In this document: positions 18,277-26,173 of the stretch, one piece after another
How the letters are laid out: each line of letters opens with the position of its first letter
Numbering within the stretch: the stretch's first letter is position 1
NCBI RefSeq assembly: GCF_004833285.1
Contig: NZ_STFG01000011.1
Location: 58,401 to 122,400, forward strand
Direction: 5' to 3'
Source of the DNA: Lampropedia puyangensis
GTDB taxonomy: Bacteria; Pseudomonadota; Gammaproteobacteria; Burkholderiales; Burkholderiaceae_C
DNA length: 64,000 bases
Notes under the pieces: generated by a model
Seen by the model: the letters and a program-made list of their open reading frames with translations, nothing else
The model's database searches: none
Told to the model about the DNA's origin: nothing
Translations under genes and position numbers: made by a program

Positions 18277-18981
18277 ATGACCACCCCTACTGTGCGCGGG
18301 CCTGCCACATACCAACCGACTCCGACTCCATCGCGCACTATGCGCCCGACTCAACTGCTGCGTCAAACCACCGTAGTCGCTGCCTGTGCCTTAGGCTTGA
18401 TTTTAGGCAACCAAGCCTTTGCACAAGCACAAGAAAAATACCTAGGGGAAGTATTTTTATTTGCCAGCAATTTCTGCCCCCAAGGCTCCATGGTGGCGAA
18501 TGGGGCACTGATACCAGTCCAGCAAAATGCTGCATTGTTTGCAATACTGGGCACATTTTATGGTGGAAATGGAACAACCAATTTTGCACTGCCTGATTTA
18601 CAAGGCCGCAGCCCCATTGGAGCGGGACAGGGTCCCGGCCTTTCTAACATTGCCCTGGGCCAGAAAGCAGGATCTGAGCAGGTCACATTATCGACCGCTC
18701 AATTACCGCTGCATAGCCACACAATCGCGGCAACCAACAGCCCTACCGCAAGCACCAAGCCTGCCACACATACCACCCCAAACCCAACTCGAGTGCCGGC
18801 CCAAACCATGAATGCGGGCGGCTACGTTGCAGCGAGCGAAGCAGATACGACCTTAGCCGCCTCTGCAATAGCCTCTGAAACCGCCCCCTCTGGTGGCGGG
18901 CAAGAGGTGAAAATTCGCAACCCCTACTTGGGGATGACTTGGTGCATCGTAGTCAATGGAGTATTCCCATCCCGCCAGTAA
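18277..18981 (+). CDS. Exported tail-collar domain protein (MdpB/microcystin-dependent-protein type)
   Basis: A 234-residue protein. Residues about 50-145 form a phage Tail Collar domain: YLGEVFLFASNFCPQG, YGGNGTTNFALPDLQGR, GQGPGLSNIALGQKAG and LPLHSHT; the C terminus NPYLGMTWCIVVNG and FPSRQ is also typical of the family. Between them is a Thr/Pro/Ala-rich stretch. Unlike phage collar proteins it has a signal peptide (hydrophobic VVAACALGLILG, cleavage near NQAFA). AAGGAA supports the start at 18277, giving a long N-region; ATG 18340 has no ribosome site. No other phage gene is near, so this is a domesticated secreted fibre tip rather than prophage debris. Role unknown. Confidence 0.85.
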   Translation: MTTPTVRGPATYQPTPTPSRTMRPTQLLRQTTVVAACALGLILGNQAFAQAQEKYLGEVFLFASNFCPQGSMVANGALIPVQQNAALFAILGTFYGGNGTTNFALPDLQGRSPIGAGQGPGLSNIALGQKAGSEQVTLSTAQLPLHSHTIAATNSPTASTKPATHTTPNPTRVPAQTMNAGGYVAASEADTTLAASAIASETAPSGGGQEVKIRNPYLGMTWCIVVNGVFPSRQ

Positions 18982-19078
18982 CTCACGTTTGCATTGAAGG
19001 CACTGCCGCGCTGGAATGCTGGTGCGGCGGCTGCCTATCTGCCACAGCGGAAAACAGCGCGTCGGCCTGCCCAACGGC

Positions 19079-20803
19079 CTAAACCACCAATTCATCGACG
19101 CCAGACTGGCGGCTGCCATGCGCTTTCACAGGCCGGCGAAAAAGCACCGTGAAGGCATTGCCGCTGACTGAACCGCGTTCGGTCACATGCTCAATCCGTT
19201 GGTAACCAATGCTGGCACCATGCCGCTCACACAATTCGCGGCAGAGAAATAGCCCCAACCCCGAGGAGCGGCTTTCGGAAGAGAAAAATGGTTCGAACAG
19301 ATGCTGCTCAACTGATTTTTCCAAAGGAGCGCCATCACTCCAAACCGTGAGCAACGCTTGGCCGTTGGCGCCCAAACGCGTGGTGACTTGCAACGAATCA
19401 GGGTGCGGCCCTTTGTAACGCATGGCGTTGTCCAGCAAATTCACCAGAATGCGCCTTAGGTGGTCGCGATCAAAGCCAACCGATACCTCTTTGGCTGTGA
19501 GGTGCTGCAACACTAGCCGGCGCAGCGGGTCTTGCTGTGACCAATCATGGATGCACTCAGCCGTCCATGCATCCAAGGGGAGTGTCTCCACATGCTCGGC
19601 CACATCGGTCTGACGCTGAACGCGGGCTACATCGAGAATGTCCTCGGCAATGCGGCGCAATCGGTCCGCGTTATGCTCAATCATGCGCGTTAAACGCTGC
19701 GTGCCAGGGTCGTTCAAATCCTCTGCAAGCAAGGTATTGGCTTGGATGATCGCCGTCAGGGGGTTGCGAATTTCATGCGCCACCGCTGCCGACATGCGCC
19801 CCATGGAGGCGAGCTTTTCGGTACGAATTTGCGCCTGCACTGTGCGCAAGTCCTGCAAAAACATCACACAATGGCTTTTGCTGGTATCGGTACGGCGCGA
19901 GTGCTCAGCCGCCGAAGTCAGCCACGAACGCACATGCACTCCGATAGGGCTGGCCCCCGATGGCAGCAGGGTCAGGTCTGCGGTTTGCGGGCTGGCGCGT
20001 CGCATGGTCACTTTAGCCATCACCAACAGCGGTTGCCACAAGGCTTCGCAAGCCAGCGAAAAAGGCAAACTGGCTTGCACATCCAGCCCCAGAATGTCCA
20101 ACGCGGCCGGGTTGGCAGAATGCACCATCATGTCATGGTCCACGACCAGAACACCGTCAGTCAGCTTGCTGATGACCAGCGCATTGACCTGGCTTTGCAT
20201 CACCGCGGCAGCGCGGCTTTTCTTGCCCTCTTGCTCTTCACCAGACAAACGCTGGGACATTTGGTACACCAGCAAACCCAGCACCGAAAAGCCCATGCCA
20301 GCCAATACGGACTGGAGCACCTGCTGCGGATTAACGTGCATGCCCAGTGGCCACAAAGTCACCCAGGCCAACGTGGCGCACACGCCAAGTACGGCCCCCA
20401 CCAAAACGGTGAAGTTACCTAGTGCTGCAGCCATCAACACAGGCAGGCCGAGTAAAGGAATCAGACTGATATCGGCTGTGCTGTGCCACTGCATAAGCAA
20501 GCCACACACCAACATGTCCACCCCCAGCGTGAATACCCAGTGCAATGCAGGGGCCCGGCTGGGTTTGCGCGGCCCAAAGGCCAAACGCACGATAGCAGCG
20601 GCAAAAAAATAGCTCGCGGTCAGCCACAAAACCCGAGAGCTCACCCCTTGCGTAATCAACCGTTCGGCTACCAGAAGGAACAGCAGCGCAAACGACAGCA
20701 TCACGCGACCCGTGAGAAACCCCCGCCATAAACGCTGAAATGGCCCCAACGCAGCCTCTTTGGCTGCCGTCAACCCCCATAAACGCATCAGCGCAGCACT
20801 CAT
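19079..20803 (-). CDS. PilS-like sensor histidine kinase
   Basis: A 574-residue membrane kinase. About six N-terminal membrane segments (30-200), a PAS-like domain (about 210-300), a HisKA domain with the phospho-accepting His near 343 in AHEIRNPLTAI, and an HATPase with NLLDNAMRY and SSGLGLFLCREL. Layout and neighbours (PP0621, CcsA-like, ffh) match PilS, which senses pilin in the membrane and phosphorylates PilR to switch on pilA. Its ATG overlaps the PP0621 stop by 4 nt. Odd: pilR does not follow; the next gene is the convergent collar gene. PilS identity is inferred from order; histidine kinase is certain. Confidence 0.85.
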   Translation of the reverse strand: MSAALMRLWGLTAAKEAALGPFQRLWRGFLTGRVMLSFALLFLLVAERLITQGVSSRVLWLTASYFFAAAIVRLAFGPRKPSRAPALHWVFTLGVDMLVCGLLMQWHSTADISLIPLLGLPVLMAAALGNFTVLVGAVLGVCATLAWVTLWPLGMHVNPQQVLQSVLAGMGFSVLGLLVYQMSQRLSGEEQEGKKSRAAAVMQSQVNALVISKLTDGVLVVDHDMMVHSANPAALDILGLDVQASLPFSLACEALWQPLLVMAKVTMRRASPQTADLTLLPSGASPIGVHVRSWLTSAAEHSRRTDTSKSHCVMFLQDLRTVQAQIRTEKLASMGRMSAAVAHEIRNPLTAIIQANTLLAEDLNDPGTQRLTRMIEHNADRLRRIAEDILDVARVQRQTDVAEHVETLPLDAWTAECIHDWSQQDPLRRLVLQHLTAKEVSVGFDRDHLRRILVNLLDNAMRYKGPHPDSLQVTTRLGANGQALLTVWSDGAPLEKSVEQHLFEPFFSSESRSSGLGLFLCRELCERHGASIGYQRIEHVTERGSVSGNAFTVLFRRPVKAHGSRQSGVDELVV

Positions 20804-21048
20804 GGTTTGGCCTTGTGTCTGGCAGACCCTTTGGACAGGCCATGTTCTTTACACTGGGGTCCTTTGGGCCCCATCACCGTGAACTGGTCATCTACTTGGG
20901 CCCCGCACACAGTACAGCGCACCATCTGGCGAATGCGCAAAGGTTTGGCCGCTTTGCGCTGCTGAGCCTGCCGTGCAGACTGGCGCGTCAGCCTCCAGAG
21001 GCCAATGGCCACAGCGACCACTACCACCGTCAAAATCAGTTTGCTCAT
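20800..21048 (-). CDS. PP0621 family protein
   Basis: An 82-residue small protein of a conserved family: one N-terminal membrane segment (LILTVVVVAVAIGLW), a basic linker, and a C-terminal metal-binding-like motif with CTVCG, then CKEHG. It overlaps its neighbours by 4 nt on each side (ATGA junctions), so it is translationally coupled to the CcsA-like gene and to the sensor kinase. Function is unknown in the family; the conserved neighbourhood suggests a link to the membrane kinase. Confidence 0.8.
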   Translation of the reverse strand: MSKLILTVVVVAVAIGLWRLTRQSARQAQQRKAAKPLRIRQMVRCTVCGAQVDDQFTVMGPKGPQCKEHGLSKGSARHKAKP

Positions 21049-21839
21049 GATCGCAGCACCACCTCAACCACAAAGCGCGAGCCCACGTAAGCCAACAGCA
21101 GCAACACCGCCCCGATATTAAGAATGCGAACCGCTTTGCGGCCACGCAAACCTTGCCGCCAGCGCGCCAGCAAAAGCCCGGCAAACGTCAACCAGGCCAA
21201 CACCGAAAAGACCTCTTTGTGGCTCCAAGCCCATGCACGACCGTACAACTCCTCGCCAAAAAACAAGCCGGCAATCAGCGTAGCGGTCAGCAAAACAAAA
21301 CCTGCCAATGCGAAGCGAAAGGTCAGCCGCTCCAGCGACAACAAGGGCAAGCTCTCCAGCGCAGCGGCCGATGCGTTGCGCATTTGCTTTTCCGCCCGCA
21401 GCATCAGCCAGCCATGCACTACCGCCATGGCAAACAGCCCATAACAGGCAATTGCGAGGGCCAGATGAATCGCCAGCAAAGGGCCTGCGCTGGCCGTCAA
21501 TAGCTGGCCTGGAAACACCGCGCCAATCACAGCCGCTGCCGCAGCAATCAAGGCCAGTGGCCAGTGCGGCTGCAAGCGCGGCAAGATGTGGTACTCAATC
21601 CCATACACCGTAATGACCAGCCAAGAAGTCACAGAAAGCGCAGGCCCGAAGCCAAAGCGCGCGCCATCCACGGCTAACGCCGCACCAATGGCCAACATAT
21701 GCAGCAACCATGCCGCCAACAGCGCCAAACGCGGCGGATGTGGCGAGGCGTGCGAATACAAAGCTGCAGCAAGCCCATAAAAGAGTGCGGCGGCTACAGC
21801 CAACAGAACAGGAGGATCAAATGCACTAGGTACAATCAT
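21045..21839 (-). CDS. CcsA/CcmC-like cytochrome c assembly membrane protein (YpjD type)
   Basis: A 264-residue membrane protein with about eight hydrophobic helices. It has the haem-handling WSHKEVFSVLAW segment of the CcsA/CcmC superfamily and conserved His in the helices (EYHILPRL, AIHLALAI). YpjD-type members next to ffh have no proven role; cytochrome c maturation is inferred from the fold. Start set at ATG 21839 (MIVPSAFDPP), where the first membrane helix follows directly; an in-frame GTG at 21893 would add a polar stretch. First gene of a three-gene operon divergent from ffh. Confidence 0.8.
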   Translation of the reverse strand: MIVPSAFDPPVLLAVAAALFYGLAAALYSHASPHPPRLALLAAWLLHMLAIGAALAVDGARFGFGPALSVTSWLVITVYGIEYHILPRLQPHWPLALIAAAAAVIGAVFPGQLLTASAGPLLAIHLALAIACYGLFAMAVVHGWLMLRAEKQMRNASAAALESLPLLSLERLTFRFALAGFVLLTATLIAGLFFGEELYGRAWAWSHKEVFSVLAWLTFAGLLLARWRQGLRGRKAVRILNIGAVLLLLAYVGSRFVVEVVLRS

Positions 21840-22134
21840 GCGGCAAGTGTACTGGCTCCATGCTGGGTGTTGGCCGCTGCTGTGAACTGCCACGGTCGTG
21901 GCAGGGGTAACAGCAACATGCTCGGCTCAGTGGGTTTGTGAGGCCCAGCCTGGCCTTATTTTCTTGGTATGGCCTTGTGAATCACACCGCCTTGCCCAAA
22001 CTGAAGCACATAGCCAACGTGGCCCTTGAAGCCCATGCCAAAGGCACCACTGCACCATCTACTGATTTGAATGCAGCCACCGCCCGCTACCGACGGCGGC
22101 TGCAGCCCCTGAACTTCCGACTGGAGAACACCCC

Positions 22135-23517
22135 ATGGCTTCCGCTTTGAGCGACAAACTCTCGCGCCTTGTCAAGGAAATGCGCGGCCAAGCCCGCATC
22201 ACCGAATCAAACGTACAAGACATGCTGCGAGAAGTACGCATGGCTTTGCTCGAAGCTGACGTGGCCTTGCCCGTCGTGCGCGACTTCATTGCCCGTGTGA
22301 AAGAAAAGGCGTTGGGGCAGGACGTGGTCGGCTCCCTCAAGCCAGGCCAAGCCTTGGTTGGCATTGTCAACAAGGAGTTGGCAGCCACCATGGGGGACGG
22401 CCAAGCTGAGCTCAACCTCAACGTGCAGCCGCCTGCCGTGATTCTGATGGCCGGCCTGCAAGGTGCTGGTAAAACCACCACCAGCGCCAAAATCGCAAAA
22501 CTCCTCAAAGAGCGTCTGAAGAAAAAAGTGCTGACCGTCTCCGGCGACGTGTACCGCCCCGCAGCGATCGAGCAGCTCAAAACTGTGAGCGCTCAGGCAG
22601 GAGCCGAGTGGTTCCCAAGCACGCCAGACCAGAAGCCGCTGGATATCGCCCGTGCCGCACTTGATTACGCCAAAAAGCACTACTTTGATGTGCTGATCGT
22701 CGATACAGCAGGCCGCCTCGCAATTGACGAAGTGCTGATGGAGGAAATCAAAACACTGCACGCAGCCATCAATCCGGCTGAGACTTTGTTCGTGGTCGAT
22801 GCCATGCAAGGGCAAGATGCCATCAACACCGCCAAAGCCTTTAAGGAAGCCCTGCCCCTGACCGGCATTGTGCTGACCAAACTCGACGGCGATTCACGCG
22901 GTGGTGCCGCTCTGTCAGTCAAACAAATCACCGGCGCGCCCATTAAGTTCGCCGGGGTAAGCGAGAAAATTGACGGCATCGAGATTTTCGACGCAGAACG
23001 CCATGCTGGCCGTATTCTGGGCATGGGAGATATCGTCGCCTTGGTCGAGCAAGTCTCCGCAGGCGTAGACATGCAGGCAGCCCAAAAACTGGCGGAGAAG
23101 GTCAAAAGCGGTGATGGTTTCGACCTGAACGACTTTTTAATGCAGTTGCAGCAAATGAAGCAAATGGGCGGCCTGTCCTCCCTGCTGGAAAAACTTCCTG
23201 GTGAACTGGCTGAGAAAGCAGGTCAGGTCGATATGAACCGCGTCGAAAAAGACGTTCGCCGTAAAGAAGGCATCATTTGCAGCATGACGGCCAAAGAACG
23301 CAAACACCCTGCCCTCATCAAAGCACAACGCAAAAAACGTATTGCAACTGGCGCCGGCGTTCAGGTGCAAGATGTCAATCGCCTGCTCAAAGAGTTTGAA
23401 CAGATGCAAGGCATGATGAAAAAAATGAAGGGCAGCGGGATGATGAAAATGATGAAAAAGCTTGGTGGTGCCAAGGCCTTGATGGGCGGTGGCGGCTTTC
23501 CTAAACTGCCTTTCTAA
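22135..23517 (+). CDS. ffh: Signal recognition particle protein Ffh (SRP54)
   Basis: GTPase subunit of the signal recognition particle, which binds signal sequences of nascent membrane proteins and hands the ribosome to FtsY. The 460 residues comprise the N domain (1-85), G domain with GLQGAGKTTT near 106, DTAGRL and TKLDGDSRGGAAL, and a Met-rich M domain (about 300-450) with SGM-type RNA-binding helices and KMKGSGMMKMMKK. CTGGAGAA precedes the ATG by 8 nt. Monocistronic, divergent from the CcsA-like operon. Confidence 0.98.
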   Translation: MASALSDKLSRLVKEMRGQARITESNVQDMLREVRMALLEADVALPVVRDFIARVKEKALGQDVVGSLKPGQALVGIVNKELAATMGDGQAELNLNVQPPAVILMAGLQGAGKTTTSAKIAKLLKERLKKKVLTVSGDVYRPAAIEQLKTVSAQAGAEWFPSTPDQKPLDIARAALDYAKKHYFDVLIVDTAGRLAIDEVLMEEIKTLHAAINPAETLFVVDAMQGQDAINTAKAFKEALPLTGIVLTKLDGDSRGGAALSVKQITGAPIKFAGVSEKIDGIEIFDAERHAGRILGMGDIVALVEQVSAGVDMQAAQKLAEKVKSGDGFDLNDFLMQLQQMKQMGGLSSLLEKLPGELAEKAGQVDMNRVEKDVRRKEGIICSMTAKERKHPALIKAQRKKRIATGAGVQVQDVNRLLKEFEQMQGMMKKMKGSGMMKMMKKLGGAKALMGGGGFPKLPF

Positions 23518-23531
23518 AGCGCTTAGCCCAA

Positions 23532-23552
23532 GGCTCGCGTGTTAGGCGAGCC
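23532..23552. terminator. Hairpin between convergent ffh and MFS genes
   Basis: GGCTCGC (23532-23538) pairs with GCGAGCC (23546-23552) around a 7-nt loop. There is no T tract, so termination is only probable from its place between two convergent stop codons. Confidence 0.5.
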
Positions 23553-23569
23553 ACCCCATCCATGTCCGT

Positions 23570-24865
23570 TTAACCCGCGCGTGCACCATCAGGCAGTGGG
23601 TTGACAACGGCCAAAGCAGACTCTCGAATAGGCAAATGCACCAAGGCAGCTCCTAGAGCAAGCACAATATCGATCATCCAGACCCAGTCATAGCTGCCGG
23701 TCATCTCCCACACTTGCCCGCCCAGCCAAGCGCCCATAAACCCACCAACTTGGTGGGCCAACATCACCACACCAAACAGCATCGCCATATTCTGCGGTCC
23801 AAAAAACTTGGCCACCAAACCCGCAGTGGGTGGCACGGTAGATAAGAATGTGACGCCCATTACTGCGGCAAACACCAGCATGACCCCAGCTGTTTTGGGT
23901 GCCAGCACGAAGAGCACAACGGCAATCGCTCGTGTGGCATACACCAATGAAAGTAGCGACTTCATGCGCCAGCGCCCTACAGCCCAGCCCATTGCGACGC
24001 TGCCGACGATATTGAACAACCCAATCAACCCCAAAGACCATGCCGCGACCGAAGGCGGTAAGCCACATGCAGCGACAACCCCTGGCAAGTGCGTTGCTAA
24101 AAATGCCACGTGAAAACCGCACACCAGAAAGCCCAAGCACAAATAACGGTAACTGGGCAGCGCCCATGCCTGGCGTAAAACCGCTTTCAATGGCATACGT
24201 TCAATCCCAGGTCCCGCCATCGAATCAGCGTTGTGCCCAATCTTTCTGTCGTTTTGATTTTTCGGTATGCGATTGCGCAGCAACCAGGCAGCAGGTAATG
24301 CCAACAGAACCATTAAGCCCAATGTCTGCATTGATAGCAGCCAGCCTAGCCAAGCCGTTAAGCCAGCCGCCAAGGGAGCCATGACAAATTGACCAAACGA
24401 ACCTCCCGCATTGACCACACCGCTAGCAACTCCACGCCGCTGCACTGGCACCATACGCGTCGTCACCGCCATCAAAACAGCAGGCCCCGCCATACCTGCG
24501 CCCCCGGCAGCCAAAATACCGATTGCCACAATCAAGCCGAAGGTCGATTGCATGTAAGGAGTCAGCACCGTTCCCAACGCCACCAAGAAAAGCCCCAGCG
24601 CCAAAACACGACCAGCGCCAATGCGATCAGTTACGGCGCCCGCAAATGGCTGCGTCAACCCCCACCACAATTGCCCAAAGGCAAACGCCAAACTGATATT
24701 GGCCACCCCTAAACCGGTACTGGTGTTCAACGGGGACATGAACAACCCCATTGTCTGTCGCACCCCCATCGTCAACGCAAATACGCTGGCAGCGGCCAGT
24801 ACCACCCACAGCCAGGCATTGCGCTGTTCAGAACCGTCATCAAGGGGCAATGGCGTTGAAGTCAT
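23570..24865 (-). CDS. MFS transporter
   Basis: A 431-residue major-facilitator protein with 12 hydrophobic helices. Signature loop 2-3 motif is present as GAVTDRIGAGRVLALG, and VGRWRMKSLL between helices 8 and 9. The second half has several Gly/Ala-rich helices. Substrate unknown. It lies 37 nt downstream of a marR-type gene on the same strand, so the regulator probably controls it; efflux of an organic acid or drug is the usual pairing. GGAG lies 5 nt before ATG 24865; a GTG one codon earlier is the only alternative. Confidence 0.88.
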   Translation of the reverse strand: MTSTPLPLDDGSEQRNAWLWVVLAAASVFALTMGVRQTMGLFMSPLNTSTGLGVANISLAFAFGQLWWGLTQPFAGAVTDRIGAGRVLALGLFLVALGTVLTPYMQSTFGLIVAIGILAAGGAGMAGPAVLMAVTTRMVPVQRRGVASGVVNAGGSFGQFVMAPLAAGLTAWLGWLLSMQTLGLMVLLALPAAWLLRNRIPKNQNDRKIGHNADSMAGPGIERMPLKAVLRQAWALPSYRYLCLGFLVCGFHVAFLATHLPGVVAACGLPPSVAAWSLGLIGLFNIVGSVAMGWAVGRWRMKSLLSLVYATRAIAVVLFVLAPKTAGVMLVFAAVMGVTFLSTVPPTAGLVAKFFGPQNMAMLFGVVMLAHQVGGFMGAWLGGQVWEMTGSYDWVWMIDIVLALGAALVHLPIRESALAVVNPLPDGARAG

Positions 24866-24902
24866 CACATCTCCTGTTGTGCTTTAGTAAGACTTATTGC
24901 AA

Positions 24903-25376
24903 CTACAAGACTGGCTCATCAGCCATGCTCTCGGTCAATGCCTTAGTGCAGGCATCTAACAAACCATGTAATTGCGCTGCCTGCTCAACACCCAGCAAGG
25001 TATTCATGTCTTGCTGCGCTTTGCGCCAACTCTTCTGTGCCTCTGCTCGCTTGCTCAAGCCTTGCTCAGTCAAACCGATTTGACGACTCCGAGCATCTGC
25101 GCCAGCCTGCATGTACAACCACCCCTGGGCAATCAACGGCTGCACATTGCGAGTCAAAGTCGACGGTGTCAGCCCCATAGCTTGCGACAAATCAACCGGT
25201 CGCATCGGCCCCAAATAATGCACATGATTCATTAATGCGTACTGCGCCGTCGTCAAACCTACCTGTGCCAACTGCGCGTCATAACGCCGCCCAACCAAGC
25301 GGGCAAGCTTGTGCAGTTTGAAATTCGTACAGCCCTTTAATGGCTGAGCATTGGAAGAAACAGTTAATGAATTCAT
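24903..25376 (-). CDS. MarR-family transcriptional regulator
   Basis: A 157-residue winged-helix dimer. The DNA-binding part has LTTAQYALMNHV, MRPVDLSQAMGLTPSTLTRNVQPLIAQGWL and the wing DARSRQIGLTEQG, all typical of MarR proteins. It is divergent from the thioesterase gene and in line with the MFS gene. The gap holds two TTGTA-N4-TACAA palindromes, the classic sort of site for autoregulation and control of the divergent gene. Ligand unknown; an aromatic or acyl compound would fit the neighbours. Confidence 0.9.
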   Translation of the reverse strand: MNSLTVSSNAQPLKGCTNFKLHKLARLVGRRYDAQLAQVGLTTAQYALMNHVHYLGPMRPVDLSQAMGLTPSTLTRNVQPLIAQGWLYMQAGADARSRQIGLTEQGLSKRAEAQKSWRKAQQDMNTLLGVEQAAQLHGLLDACTKALTESMADEPVL

Positions 25377-25384
25377 ATTTAATT

Positions 25385-25413
25385 ATTGTACATACAATCA
25401 TTGTATATACAAT
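25385..25413. promoter_or_regulatory. Tandem palindromic operators, probable MarR binding sites
   Basis: ATTGTACATACAAT at 25385-25398 (one central mismatch) and ATTGTATATACAAT at 25400-25413 (perfect palindrome) share the core TTGTA-N4-TACAA. Their centres are 15 bp apart. They lie in the 70-nt gap between the divergent marR and thioesterase genes, where MarR dimers normally bind. The sites are seen directly; the binding protein is inferred. Confidence 0.8.
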
Positions 25414-25446
25414 TAATTTATCACAAACACCCATACAAGGAGACTT

Positions 25447-25998
25447 ATGCACAACCCCACAGCCACACGCAATGAAATCAACCAGTGGATCGAAGAAGAA
25501 AACCGTATCTACAGCCTCATTCACCAAGGCGCTGGGCCTGGCCTAGCCCGGCCAGACCAAACTGTAGGAAAAAGCGGGCTAGAGATCATGCAAGGCATGC
25601 TCAAAGGTGAACTCCCATATGCAGAAATTGCTAAAACTCTAGGGTTTGGTTTAATTGCCGTAGAACATGGTTACGCCCTATTCCAAGGAGAGCCACAACA
25701 AGCTTATTTGAACCCCTTAGGCACCATTCATGGTGGCTGGTTTGCGACCTTGCTCGACTCCGCATTGGGATGCGCTGTGCATTCCAGCTTGCCCGTTGGC
25801 AGTGCTTACACCACAGCCGAATTGAGCATCAACATGGTGCGCGCTATCACCCCAAAAGTGCCACGCGTGCGGGCAGAAGGCAAGATCATCCACAGCGGCA
25901 AACAATTGGCCACAGCAGAGGGCAGGCTCTACGGCCCCGATGGCACACTTTACGCCCATGCAACTACGACGTGCCTGGTGTTTCCGGTGCGGCATTGA
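25447..25998 (+). CDS. PaaI-family hotdog thioesterase
   Basis: A 183-residue hotdog thioesterase with the pocket motif NPLGTIHGGWFATLLDS and the later strand TTAELSINMVRAI. It carries an N-terminal extension of about 60 residues before the hotdog domain. AAGGAG lies 5 nt before the ATG. Divergent from the marR-MFS pair and next to its operators, so probably co-regulated. It should cleave an aryl- or acyl-CoA; specificity cannot be read. Not closely similar to the thioesterase at 2534. Confidence 0.85.
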   Translation: MHNPTATRNEINQWIEEENRIYSLIHQGAGPGLARPDQTVGKSGLEIMQGMLKGELPYAEIAKTLGFGLIAVEHGYALFQGEPQQAYLNPLGTIHGGWFATLLDSALGCAVHSSLPVGSAYTTAELSINMVRAITPKVPRVRAEGKIIHSGKQLATAEGRLYGPDGTLYAHATTTCLVFPVRH

Positions 25999-26073
25999 GT
26001 GCATGAAGCCATCGAAGACCTCTGCCTGACTCCAATTTAGGAGTGACGCGAGGCAAAAGCAGGCAGGCTAAAT

Positions 26074-26098
26074 GCGTAGTTCAGAGACAGAACTACGC
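26074..26098. repeat. Inverted repeat between thioesterase gene and leuS
   Basis: GCGTAGTTC (26074-26082) and its exact complement GAACTACGC (26090-26098) around a 7-nt loop. No T tract follows. It could be a weak terminator for the thioesterase gene or a structured part of the leuS leader. Confidence 0.5.
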
Positions 26099-26173
26099 CC
26101 CAAACGACAAGAGCCGCGCTAGCCCGATAAAATACCGGATTCGGGCACACGCCGCCCCCATCCTCGCCTAGCC

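Noticed and set aside
18277..18981. Prophage remnant, suggested by the tail-collar domain
   Set aside because: The protein has a signal peptide, and no capsid, terminase, integrase, lysis or attachment sequence is nearby.
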